DNA from: JADGNZ01 sp035995985
GTDB taxonomy: Bacteria > Acidobacteriota > Thermoanaerobaculia > Gp7-AA8
Length of the DNA: 64,000 nucleotides
NCBI GenBank assembly: GCA_035995985.1
Contig: DASYJY010000035.1
Coordinates: 1 to 64,000 of the forward strand
Reading direction: 5' to 3'
The number at the start of each line of letters is the position of its first letter. Positions within the stretch are counted from its first letter, which is position 1. Shown piece after piece: positions 17,458 through 25,458 of the stretch. Position numbers and translations under genes: made by a program. The notes below the pieces were generated by a model. That model saw only the letters and a program-made list of their open reading frames with translations. It did not search any database and was not told the origin of the DNA.

Positions 17458-18035
17458 TCGACCCTCCGCGCGATCGACGGACGATAGTCGACGCCGAGCG
17501 TGAAGTGATACTCCGTTCCGGTGCCGATCATCGTTTCCGACGTCGGGAAGGCGTTGGCGAAGTGCGGATCGCCGTTGAAGCGGTTGATCGTGGCGGTGAG
17601 ACCTTCACCGGTCTTGGTGATGCATGTCATCGAGAGGTGCACCAGTCCGTCTTTGTCGAACGACGGCGCGACCGACTGGAGCCGCACGTCGGTCGGCAGC
17701 ACTTTCTCGAGGCGGTCGAGCAACTCGCTCCAGGAGAAGGCACGCTCGGCGAGCTGCGCGTTGGCGAACTCGGTCTGCGAGGCCAGCTGCTTGAGATCGA
17801 CGACGCGAAGGCGCTGCGCGAACGTTTCGGTGCGGCGCTGTTCGTCGGCGATCTGCAGTTCGAGTTTGGCGATGTTCGCGCGCGTCGTTTTCGTTTCCGT
17901 GCGGTAGCGCAGAAACGTGTCGACGTTATTGAGCGCGAGAAACGCCGTCAGCACAGCCATGATGACCACGGCCGCGTAGACGGGCCGGTAATCGCGGAAC
18001 GGCCGCGCGGCAAGGTTGAGATGGATCGGCTTCAC
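17454..18035 (-). CDS. pilN: PilN-like alignment protein
   Basis: A 193-residue protein whose N-terminal motif KPIHLNLAARPFRDYR is the PilM-binding signature of PilN (normally I/LNLLP/ARP). It is followed by a membrane helix (YAAVVIMAVLTAFLAL), coiled coil and a small periplasmic domain. The start is the GTG at 18035, which overlaps the pilM stop as GTGA; a longer reading from an ATG at 18203 lies entirely in pilM sequence and is rejected. Confidence 0.88.
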   Translation of the reverse strand: MKPIHLNLAARPFRDYRPVYAAVVIMAVLTAFLALNNVDTFLRYRTETKTTRANIAKLELQIADEQRRTETFAQRLRVVDLKQLASQTEFANAQLAERAFSWSELLDRLEKVLPTDVRLQSVAPSFDKDGLVHLSMTCITKTGEGLTATINRFNGDPHFANAFPTSETMIGTGTEYHFTLGVDYRPSIARRVE

Positions 18036-18922
18036 CCTGTGAATACTCCCGTGGCGGCGGTCAGCTCCGCTTCGTATGCGCCGGCGTCGCCCGGCGACTG
18101 TTCGGCCACGTCGCGCAAGGAAATCTTGACGACTGGCGCCGAGAACTCGCTGCCGATCGTACCGGTCACCTCGCCATTGATACCGTTGCCGACCACGTAG
18201 CATTTTTCAACCGACGTGGTCTGGAACGTGTCGCGAAGATACGTCGCGGAGAGCCGGATCTCCTGCTGGAGCGTCCGTTCGCCGTTGAGATTACGCGAGC
18301 GAATGAACAGCGGCTGCGCGCCGCGGAAGACGGCGGTGGTGAAGTCGTGATCGCGGATGTAGAAGAAGATGCGGTCGCGCGTGGTCGCGGCTTCGCGGGC
18401 GGTGATCGCGTTCCAGACGTTGAGGCCGGCCGGCTCGATGAGGATGACTTCGATTCCGGCGGCTTCGAACAAGCGTTCGATCGCGCTGATGGTGGCATTG
18501 ACGGCGCTGACCGCGAGAATGCGCGGCGGCGTCCGGCTGAGCACTTCATACGACAGCCGCAGCTCCGTCGGATCGACCGGCATGGTGCGGCGCAGGCTCC
18601 AGCGGATCACTTCCGCGGCTTCGCTGGCGCGCTCCGGCAAGGTCTGCAACTCGATGATGTTCATGCGGAACCAGGAGTCGGGCAGGAGCAGCGAGAGCTT
18701 GTCCCATCGTCCCGTTTCGAGCTTCATGCGCCGGATCGTTTCGGCCAGCAGCGCTTCGTTGCGCAGCTCGGGCGTGACCACGCCGGCCGCGAAGACATCG
18801 TCGCGCAGCGGGTAACTCTTCGCCTGCAGGATCTGCATCTCTTTCCGTCCGCGGCCTACACGGGCGTGGACGAGAGAATCGTTATCCAGTACGACGACGT
18901 CAGGTGGGAAAGAGCGCGCCAT
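18032..18922 (-). CDS. pilM: PilM-like actin-fold cytoplasmic assembly protein
   Basis: A 296-residue protein similar to the PilM/GspL cytoplasmic domain: VVVLDNDSLVHARV at the start and ILAVSAVNATISAIERLF plus ILIEPAGLNVWNAI in the middle fit the FtsA/actin-like fold. It links the GspE ATPase to the membrane via PilN. The stop of gspE lies 1 nt before its start. Sequence similarity is modest, so the call rests partly on its position between gspE and pilN. Confidence 0.8.
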   Translation of the reverse strand: MARSFPPDVVVLDNDSLVHARVGRGRKEMQILQAKSYPLRDDVFAAGVVTPELRNEALLAETIRRMKLETGRWDKLSLLLPDSWFRMNIIELQTLPERASEAAEVIRWSLRRTMPVDPTELRLSYEVLSRTPPRILAVSAVNATISAIERLFEAAGIEVILIEPAGLNVWNAITAREAATTRDRIFFYIRDHDFTTAVFRGAQPLFIRSRNLNGERTLQQEIRLSATYLRDTFQTTSVEKCYVVGNGINGEVTGTIGSEFSAPVVKISLRDVAEQSPGDAGAYEAELTAATGVFTG

Positions 18923-18923
18923 A

Positions 18924-20549
18924 TCACTCCACGAAGGTGACCTTGTTGATCTCGCGCAACGTGGTCTGTCCGTTCATCACTTTCCGGAGCGCCGATTCGC
19001 GGAGGAACAGCATTCCTTCTTCTTTCGCAGCTTTCTTGATTTCCGAGGCGGGACGGCGGTCGAGAATCATGGTTCGAATACGGTCGGAAAGGTCGAGAAG
19101 TTCCGAGATTGCGGCGCGGCCGTGGAAGCCCGTTCCGTTGCAGTCGATGCAACCGGCGCCTTCCGCGAACTTCCTTCCGCGGAACTCCTTCGGATCGAGC
19201 CCCGACTCAATGATGAATGAGTCGGGATATTCGACCTCGTGGCGGCAGGAGTCGCAGATTTTGCGCACCAGCCGCTGCGCCAGGACGCAGTTGAGCGCCG
19301 AGACGAAGTTGTAGAGATCGACCTTCATGTTCAGGAAGCGGCCGAGAACGTCGACGACGTTGTTGGCGTGAACGGTGGTGAAGACGAGATGGCCGGTGAG
19401 CGCCGACTGCACGGCGATGGCGGCCGTCTCTTCGTCGCGGATCTCACCGACCATGACCTTGTCGGGATCGTGACGGAGGATGGCTCGCAGTCCGCGGGCG
19501 AACGTCAGCCCCTTTTTCTCGTTGACCGGAATCTGCGTGATTCCGCGGAGCTGGTACTCGACGGGATCTTCGATGGTGATGATCTTGTCTTCCGAGGTCT
19601 GAATCTCGGAAAGTGCGGCATAGAGCGTCGTCGTCTTGCCGGAGCCGGTCGGACCGGTGACGAGCACCATCCCGTACGGCTCTTTGATGAACTTGCGGAA
19701 CTTGAGCAGCATCTCCTCGTCGAAGCCGAGGACATCGAGGCGCAGGCTCTTGAAGTCGGAGTTCATCGACTCCTTGTCCAGGATGCGGATGACCGAGTCC
19801 TCGCCGTGCGCGGTCGGGACGATGGAGACACGGAAGTCGATGGTGCGGCCGGTGATGCGCAGCTTGAAACGGCCGTCCTGCGGTACGCGCTTCTCGGCGA
19901 TGTCGAGCTCGGACATGACCTTGATGCGCGAAATGATGGTGCTGTGGTGGCGCTTGTCGATCGGTTCGAGCGCTTCGTAGAGCACGCCGTCGATGCGGTA
20001 CTTGACGACCACTTCGTTGTCGCGCGTCTCGATGTGAATGTCCGAGGCGCGGCGCTGAATGGCATTGAAGACGATGGAGTCGACCAGCTTGATGATCGGC
20101 GACGACTCCTGCGCCGTGATCGAATCGATCGTCAGCGTCTCCTCGCCTTCCTCGTCTTCGCCGACGAGGGTCATGCGGAAACCTTCGGTCGCTTCGTCCA
20201 GGACCCGCTGCGTCGACTCGGACTTCTGCAGCTTGTCGCGGATGGCGGCCGCCGAGGCCACTTTGACTTTCAGCGGCGCACCGAGCAGGAGCTCGAGCTC
20301 ATCGAGCTTGAGGACGTCGGTGGGATCGCCGACCACGACGGCGATGTGGCCGTTCTCGCGCTTCTCCGGGAGGAACTGATAGCGGATCATCAGCTCCAGC
20401 GGCACGTCTTTGAAGAGCTGGTGGTCGACCTGGAAGTGCTCGAGGTTGACGAACTCGAAGCCGTATTGCTCGGCCAGCCGTTGCGCACGCCCGGCTTCAC
20501 CGGTGGGATCGGCGTTCTTGTAGAGGAGCGTGCGTGGATCGGCGGCCAT
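18924..20549 (-). CDS. gspE: Assembly ATPase, GspE/PilB family
   Basis: A 541-residue hexameric ATPase driving pseudopilus assembly. An N-terminal GspE-N (MshEN-like) domain covers about 20-130. The Walker A motif GPTGSGKTTTLYAAL, Asp box, Walker B VGEIRDEETA and His box VFTTVHANN follow. The tetracysteine zinc motif is present (CDSCRHEVEY ... GCIDCNGTG). All hallmarks of an active enzyme are there. No PilT-like retraction ATPase is visible nearby, which favours a secretion-type pseudopilus over a twitching pilus. Confidence 0.96.
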   Translation of the reverse strand: MAADPRTLLYKNADPTGEAGRAQRLAEQYGFEFVNLEHFQVDHQLFKDVPLELMIRYQFLPEKRENGHIAVVVGDPTDVLKLDELELLLGAPLKVKVASAAAIRDKLQKSESTQRVLDEATEGFRMTLVGEDEEGEETLTIDSITAQESSPIIKLVDSIVFNAIQRRASDIHIETRDNEVVVKYRIDGVLYEALEPIDKRHHSTIISRIKVMSELDIAEKRVPQDGRFKLRITGRTIDFRVSIVPTAHGEDSVIRILDKESMNSDFKSLRLDVLGFDEEMLLKFRKFIKEPYGMVLVTGPTGSGKTTTLYAALSEIQTSEDKIITIEDPVEYQLRGITQIPVNEKKGLTFARGLRAILRHDPDKVMVGEIRDEETAAIAVQSALTGHLVFTTVHANNVVDVLGRFLNMKVDLYNFVSALNCVLAQRLVRKICDSCRHEVEYPDSFIIESGLDPKEFRGRKFAEGAGCIDCNGTGFHGRAAISELLDLSDRIRTMILDRRPASEIKKAAKEEGMLFLRESALRKVMNGQTTLREINKVTFVE

Positions 20550-20558
20550 GACGGTCTC

Positions 20559-21764
20559 TTATTGCGCGACGTTGCTGAGCTGGAACAGTGGGAGATAGAA
20601 GGCGTAGAGCAGAATGGCGATGACGCTGCCCATGAAGACAAGGATCATCGGCTCGATGGCCGACACCATGCGCGTCAGGCGCGATTCGATTTCCTCGTCG
20701 TAGAACTCACTGACATTTCCGAGCATTTCCGTCAGCGCGCCGGTCGATTCGCCGACCTTGATCATCTCGACGGCGAGATCGCTCATCGCGCCGGTGTTTT
20801 CGAGCGAGCGCCACAGCGGCTCCCCTTCGCGCACGTTCTGCACGATGCCGAAGATCTTCTTCGAAATGGAGTGGTTGGTGACGGACTGCGAGGCGATCTC
20901 GATCGCCGGAACCATCGGCGTACCGCCCGCGAGCAGCGTTCCGAGCGACTGCGTGAATTGCATGATGGCGAAGCGGTGCAGGATACCGCCGGCCAGCGGC
21001 AGGTTGAGCTTGAATTTGTCCCACGCTACCCGGCCGCTCCCTTTCGCCCATCGCCGGAAAAGGATGTATCCGCCGACGAGAACGATGGCGAGGATGGGAA
21101 GGTTGGTATTCAGCGTCTTCGAAACGCCGATCATCAAGGTCGTGAACCAGGGCAATTCGGCGCCGAAACCTTGATAGAACTCGGCGAACTTGGGGATGAC
21201 CTTGACCAGCATGATGAAGACCATGCCGATCGAGAGAAGGATCAGCACAGTCGGATAAATCATCGCGCCGATGACGCGCTTTCGCAGGTTGACGATGATC
21301 TTCTGGTAGCGAAGGAAGCGGCGTAGCACGCCTTCGAGGTCGCCGGAGCGCTCGCCCGCGCGAAGTGACGTGGAGTAGATCGGCGGAAAGGAGTCGCCGT
21401 ACGCGGCAAAAGCGTCGGAGAGCGCGATCCCCGATTTCAGTTTCTCGCGCACGTCCGTCAGCACTTCCCTGAACCGCAGGTTTTTCTGCCGCTCGAGCAT
21501 GATGTCGAACGACTGCAGAATCGGCAGTCCCGCTTTCACGAGCGCGAGCAGTTCCTGGTTGAACATCAGGAACATCTCGGTGGAGATGATTTTCTTGCCG
21601 CGCGGAAGAAGATCGCGCAGTTGCATCGCGCCGCGGCGCGCGTCGAAGACGTGCATCCCCTGCTGGCGCAGTTCGTCTTCAGCGGCGCGAACGCTCATCG
21701 CCTGGATGTGGCGTTCGGTGATGGCTCCGTCGGGCGTGCCGACTCTGACAATAAATTCTGGCAT
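20559..21764 (-). CDS. gspF: Inner-membrane platform protein, GspF/PilC family
   Basis: A 401-residue polytopic protein with two GspF domains (about 65-190 and 270-390) and membrane segments near 165-190, 215-240 and 375-395. Motifs such as GIALSDAF and LRAGERSGDLEGVL, repeated as MIKVGESTGALTEML, mark the duplicated helical bundle. It is the first gene of the ten-gene minus-strand operon. The promoter should lie in the 198 bp between it and the divergent diguanylate cyclase gene, where I see no clear -35/-10 or -24/-12 site. Confidence 0.95.
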   Translation of the reverse strand: MPEFIVRVGTPDGAITERHIQAMSVRAAEDELRQQGMHVFDARRGAMQLRDLLPRGKKIISTEMFLMFNQELLALVKAGLPILQSFDIMLERQKNLRFREVLTDVREKLKSGIALSDAFAAYGDSFPPIYSTSLRAGERSGDLEGVLRRFLRYQKIIVNLRKRVIGAMIYPTVLILLSIGMVFIMLVKVIPKFAEFYQGFGAELPWFTTLMIGVSKTLNTNLPILAIVLVGGYILFRRWAKGSGRVAWDKFKLNLPLAGGILHRFAIMQFTQSLGTLLAGGTPMVPAIEIASQSVTNHSISKKIFGIVQNVREGEPLWRSLENTGAMSDLAVEMIKVGESTGALTEMLGNVSEFYDEEIESRLTRMVSAIEPMILVFMGSVIAILLYAFYLPLFQLSNVAQ

Positions 21765-21962
21765 TGCGGTTCTGAGTCTGCCCTCTACGACGGTTGACGC
21801 CGTGAAACGTTCCGGACTCGGGCAGGGTGCTTACAACGGGGTGGGGCCGAAACGGATTCCGCGATTTCCTTGCGATTGCTGATGTTGCGGTGCCGCGATC
21901 GTGTGACCGCCATCACGCCAGCAGCCGAGTATGGCTCCGAACGTGAATGACCTCGGCAGACC

Positions 21963-23057
21963 GTGACAACTACTCCCCTCCGCCGGCGTAACGATCTGCC
22001 ACCGGACCCGCCCGCGGAGCCAATCGGCGTCCTCATCGTCGAAGACGACGAAAACTTTTCCGTATGGCTCGCGTCCATCGCACGCCGCCTTGGGCTGACC
22101 GTCACGACAGCCACAAACGGCGTGGACGCGCTCCGCAAACTCGCCGCTCAACACTTCGACCTGCTCATCTCCGATTTCGAGATGCCGCGCAAGGACGGCC
22201 TCGCGCTCATCGCCGACGTCCGCGCGAATCCGGAGACGAGCGGGTTGTACGCGGTGATGTTGACGGCGCACGACGAGCTTTCGGTCAAAGTCACCGCCCT
22301 CACCCTCGGCTACGACGACTTCCTGGCCAAGGGCTGCACGGAGGTCGAAGTCGTGGCGAAGGTCGCCGCGGCGCGCCGCATCCTGGCGCGGCAACGCGCG
22401 GTCGACGCCGACGCGCGCCAGTGGCGCGACATCGCCAATCACGATGAGCTGACCAGCGTGGCCACGCGCCGCTTTTTCTTCGAACAAGCCGAACGGCATC
22501 TCGCGCAGAACGACAACATCGCCGTCGTCCTCTTCGACGTCAACGACTTCAAGAGCATCAACGACAACTACGGACATCTGATGGGCGACCGCGTGCTGAA
22601 AGACATGGGCGGTCTTTTTCTACGCCGTACGCGAAGCGACGACGTCATCGCCCGCTACGGCGGCGATGAGTTCGTGCTGCTGGTGCTCAATCTGACGGTT
22701 GACGAAACGCGCGCCGTTGCCGAACGGCTGGCGGCGGAGTTGTCGTCGCTGCAGTGGCACGAACGCGGCGCGACTGTGCAGGTGGGCGTGACGATCGGCA
22801 TGGGCTGCTCATCGCTCCTCCCCGGCGCGACGATCCAGCAACTGCTCGAAGTAGCGGACCGCGAGCTGTATGCGAATAAGTGGCTGCAGAAACATCCGGC
22901 CACGACGGCACCCGAGGTCTACGAATATCCTGATGCCGACACGCCGCCCGCTCGGGCATCTCGGCCGCGGCCGCAGCGTGTCGTGACTACATCGGCGGCT
23001 TCTGCGTCATCTCCGCCGGAATCGTCTCGAGGCGATTCGTCACGTGGTCGTCGATGA
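21963..23057 (+). CDS. Response regulator with GGDEF diguanylate cyclase output
   Basis: A 364-residue protein with GTG start. The receiver domain (about 20-135) has LIVEDDENF and the phosphoacceptor Asp in LLISDFEMPRKDG. The GGDEF domain (about 160-320) has an intact RYGGDEF active site and an RxxD product-inhibition site (RSDD) five residues upstream. It makes c-di-GMP under phosphorelay control. Divergent from gspF, so it could tune the adjacent pilus or secretion machine. The last ~25 residues are basic and low-complexity and overlap the convergent gene by 71 bp. Confidence 0.93.
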   Translation: MTTTPLRRRNDLPPDPPAEPIGVLIVEDDENFSVWLASIARRLGLTVTTATNGVDALRKLAAQHFDLLISDFEMPRKDGLALIADVRANPETSGLYAVMLTAHDELSVKVTALTLGYDDFLAKGCTEVEVVAKVAAARRILARQRAVDADARQWRDIANHDELTSVATRRFFFEQAERHLAQNDNIAVVLFDVNDFKSINDNYGHLMGDRVLKDMGGLFLRRTRSDDVIARYGGDEFVLLVLNLTVDETRAVAERLAAELSSLQWHERGATVQVGVTIGMGCSSLLPGATIQQLLEVADRELYANKWLQKHPATTAPEVYEYPDADTPPARASRPRPQRVVTTSAASASSPPESSRGDSSRGRR

Positions 23058-23508
23058 CTTCGCTGTACGGTTCATCGTTCTGCTGCGCCATGTACGACTG
23101 CTCCTGACGAAGGGCAGTCTGCCGCGCCTGTTCAGCCGCGACGCGCATTTCGCGCGCGCTGCGCTCCTGCGCGGCGATCGCGCTTGCGTCGCCGGAGTTG
23201 CCGGTAGCCCACGAGCGTCCTTGCGCGTCTGGTCCTCCCGCGATTGCAGATGCCGGCGCGGACGGCCAGCGGGAGATGACGAGCGTGGTGGAGTCGATGA
23301 TGACGCGGGACTTCGGATGGAGGCGGGCCTGATAACTGATCTTCGCTGCGCGGACGAGCGGCGAGTCGTAAGCGGAAGCGGCGGCCGCGGCAACCGGTGG
23401 CGGAGCCGGCGCCTGCTTCGCGTTCGTCGCCTTCGTTTCCGCCGCCAAAGCGACGCTGACCACGAAAACCGCAGAGACTGCAATGACTACGCTTCCGAGA
23501 CGTCGCAT
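22987..23508 (-). CDS. Secreted protein of unknown function
   Basis: A 173-residue protein with a signal peptide at 1-22 (VIAVSAVFVVSVALAAE), an Ala/Pro-rich linker and a helical Gln/Ala/Arg-rich segment near 110-145. AGGAGG stands about 9 nt before the ATG, so the reading is credible. It lies 77 nt downstream of the FimT-like gene on the same strand and may be co-transcribed. Its last 71 bp overlap the end of the convergent diguanylate cyclase gene. No family recognised. Confidence 0.7.
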   Translation of the reverse strand: MRRLGSVVIAVSAVFVVSVALAAETKATNAKQAPAPPPVAAAAASAYDSPLVRAAKISYQARLHPKSRVIIDSTTLVISRWPSAPASAIAGGPDAQGRSWATGNSGDASAIAAQERSAREMRVAAEQARQTALRQEQSYMAQQNDEPYSEVIDDHVTNRLETIPAEMTQKPPM

Positions 23509-23585
23509 CGGCTGGTGCCTCCTGATTGGAAAGTACCGGTTGCAACGGACGCCGCCAATGGGCGCATTCCCTGCCCTTTCGGGCT

Positions 23586-24182
23586 CTACCGTTCAACCCA
23601 TTTCTGCCCCTTACCGGCGTAGTAGAGCTTGCGGAGATTGCCGTCCGACCCCGACGAGCGTACCGCGGCGCCAAGGCTGCCGCCGTCGGTGAGGAAGATC
23701 GTCCCCGGAGTACCGGAGCCGATCTGCGAAAACGAACAGATCGAGGAGTTGTTGAACGCGATCGGCGAGGTGCCGGCCGTGAACGGCGCCAGCGTGTCGG
23801 GATCGGTGAAGCCGTTCCCGATCCCGACCTCGATCGGGGCCGTCGTGTTGAGAAGCGGGAACGGGCCTTCGATGCGCCGGTCCACGCCGCTGGCGATCTC
23901 GCTGCGCAGCACGCCATTGCCGTTCTCGTCGGTGTAGATCGCGTACATCCACTCGCCGTTCGTCTGGAAGTAGTAGACGCCGCAGTTTTTCGAAAGCGCC
24001 GCCGCCGTGCTCTGCGCGCGCACCATTTGCCGGCGCAGCCGATCCGCGGCGGTCGCCAGCGCGAAGCGGCGGTGCATGTTGTCGAGCGCCGGTGCTGCCG
24101 CCAGCAGCAGGCTGGCCATGATGGCCATACTCACAGCGCATTCGAGGAGCGTCATTCCCTTGGATGTTCTCTTCGGTTCCAT
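23586..24182 (-). CDS. FimT/GspH-like minor pseudopilin
   Basis: A 198-residue prepilin. The leader MEPKRTSKG precedes MTLLECAVSMAIMASLLLAAA with Glu+5. The body has the FimT-type helix FALATAADRLRRQMVRAQSTA and a beta-rich end with a Cys pair (about 90 and 150). The start at 24182 is supported by AAAGGAG 8 nt upstream. It is separated from the PilX/PilW operon by an intrinsic terminator, so it is transcribed on its own or with the following secreted protein. Confidence 0.88.
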   Translation of the reverse strand: MEPKRTSKGMTLLECAVSMAIMASLLLAAAPALDNMHRRFALATAADRLRRQMVRAQSTAAALSKNCGVYYFQTNGEWMYAIYTDENGNGVLRSEIASGVDRRIEGPFPLLNTTAPIEVGIGNGFTDPDTLAPFTAGTSPIAFNNSSICSFSQIGSGTPGTIFLTDGGSLGAAVRSSGSDGNLRKLYYAGKGQKWVER

Positions 24183-24293
24183 TGCTCTTCTCCTTTGTTC
24201 GGAGAAGGCCATTGCAAGAGAACGGAGGCAGACGCATTTTCAGCTAAGTTGCTGCGAGCAGACGAGTTATCAAACTCGATGAGGCGCGCCAGC

Positions 24294-24340
24294 CGTCAAA
24301 AAGATTGGCGGCGTCGCCGGTTTTTCACGCGGCGACGCCG
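24294..24340 (-). terminator. Intrinsic terminator after the PilW-like gene
   Basis: Arms 24330-24340 and 24309-24319 form a perfect 11-bp GC-rich stem (CGGCGTCGCCG / CGGCGACGCCG). A run of five T follows in the minus-strand direction after a short GCCAATC spacer. It lies directly downstream of the PilW-like gene and closes the three-gene minor-pilin operon. Confidence 0.8.
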
Positions 24341-24345
24341 TGCCG

Positions 24346-25458
24346 TTACGACGAACCGGAGGTGATGACGATCGACTCCTTCGAGTCGATGTGGCCGATG
24401 TAGCTGGCCAGAATCACCATGCGGGCGAGGATGCGCCGCGATCCGGCCGGCCCGACGATCAGAAACTCGAGGCCGGAGGGGAAGGTCGGCACATTGGAGT
24501 CGAAGACGGCGTATTTCGGAATGGGGTCTCGCACCTGGATCGAGCCGTCGGCCTTCTTGACATCCGTGTTCAGGTTGAAACGAGCTGCCGAGGGGCGGTA
24601 GCCGACGGTGTAATCCATCTTGCCGGAGATGCGTCCGCCGTTCAGCCCCTTCACCAGACTCGCCGACGTCGGCAGCGCGATGGTCGGGCTGTTGATGGCG
24701 GTGAACCCCATTGAGGCGCTGATCGTGTAGAACGCGGTCGGCGCCGCCACTCCCGAATTCCATGCTTTTGTCGTCGGCTGCGTCGCGCCAGTGACGGGAT
24801 CCGTGTAGGTGCTCAACTGAGTGGCTACTTTCGTTTTATCGGTAGCGAGGGTGCCCGGCAGCGCGGCCCACTGCGTCAATTGCGAATAATCGGCGTAGAT
24901 GTCGCTCTTCGCCTGGATCGCGTCCACGAAATAGTTCTGCCCCGCGAAGCCGTGAGTGAACCGCTGCGTCAGGTAGAAAACCTGAAACTGGTAACGGTCG
25001 ACGAGCATCGTCCCCCCGGTTATGCTCAAGCCCGTTATGACCGCTGGCGAAAGTTGTTTGGCGACCAGCAGCACGTTGCCGGTGTAGCGAGTGGCTGGGT
25101 CATCGGGGACTAGTGAGGTGCTGGCCGGATTTAAGACCGGCATCTTCGAACCCGTCAGCAGCGGAAACGCGGCTGGAAATGTGAGGGCCGAGAAATAGCC
25201 GGGGCCGGTGCTGGCGGCGCTGCCTTCGAAGACAACTCGCGATTGCAACAACTCACGTTGAATGGCGTTGACCGCGCTCTGTCCGTAGATCGGAAGGTCG
25301 TTGTGCTCTTCCACGAAAAGGCTGGTCTGCACGCTGTCTTCGAGGAGCGTGTACGAGATAAAGAAAAGGACGGTAAAAAGAGCGACGACCACCATCATTT
25401 CCATCAGCGTGATGCCACGCTGGCCTCTCGGGCGGGATTTCATCTTCGTCATCATCAT
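24346..25458 (-). CDS. PilW-like minor pseudopilin
   Basis: A 370-residue prepilin: leader MMMTKMKSRPRGQRG, mature start ITLMEMMVVVALFTVLFFIS, Glu+5. A long beta-rich body of the PilW type follows. Its start overlaps the stop of the giant pilin gene by 4 nt (ATGA). Last gene of the pilX-giant pilin-pilW operon, before the terminator. Minor pilins of this class prime assembly and sit at the pilus tip. Confidence 0.85.
   Translation of the reverse strand: MMMTKMKSRPRGQRGITLMEMMVVVALFTVLFFISYTLLEDSVQTSLFVEEHNDLPIYGQSAVNAIQRELLQSRVVFEGSAASTGPGYFSALTFPAAFPLLTGSKMPVLNPASTSLVPDDPATRYTGNVLLVAKQLSPAVITGLSITGGTMLVDRYQFQVFYLTQRFTHGFAGQNYFVDAIQAKSDIYADYSQLTQWAALPGTLATDKTKVATQLSTYTDPVTGATQPTTKAWNSGVAAPTAFYTISASMGFTAINSPTIALPTSASLVKGLNGGRISGKMDYTVGYRPSAARFNLNTDVKKADGSIQVRDPIPKYAVFDSNVPTFPSGLEFLIVGPAGSRRILARMVILASYIGHIDSKESIVITSGSS

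Noticed and set aside
19239..21326. A 695-codon open frame on the plus strand
   Set aside because: Antisense to gspE and gspF; mainly charged repeats without a recognisable fold or a ribosome site.
21765..21962. c-di-GMP riboswitch or sigma-54 promoter ahead of gspF
   Set aside because: I looked for the GEMM core and for GG-N10-GC spacing on both strands and found no convincing match.
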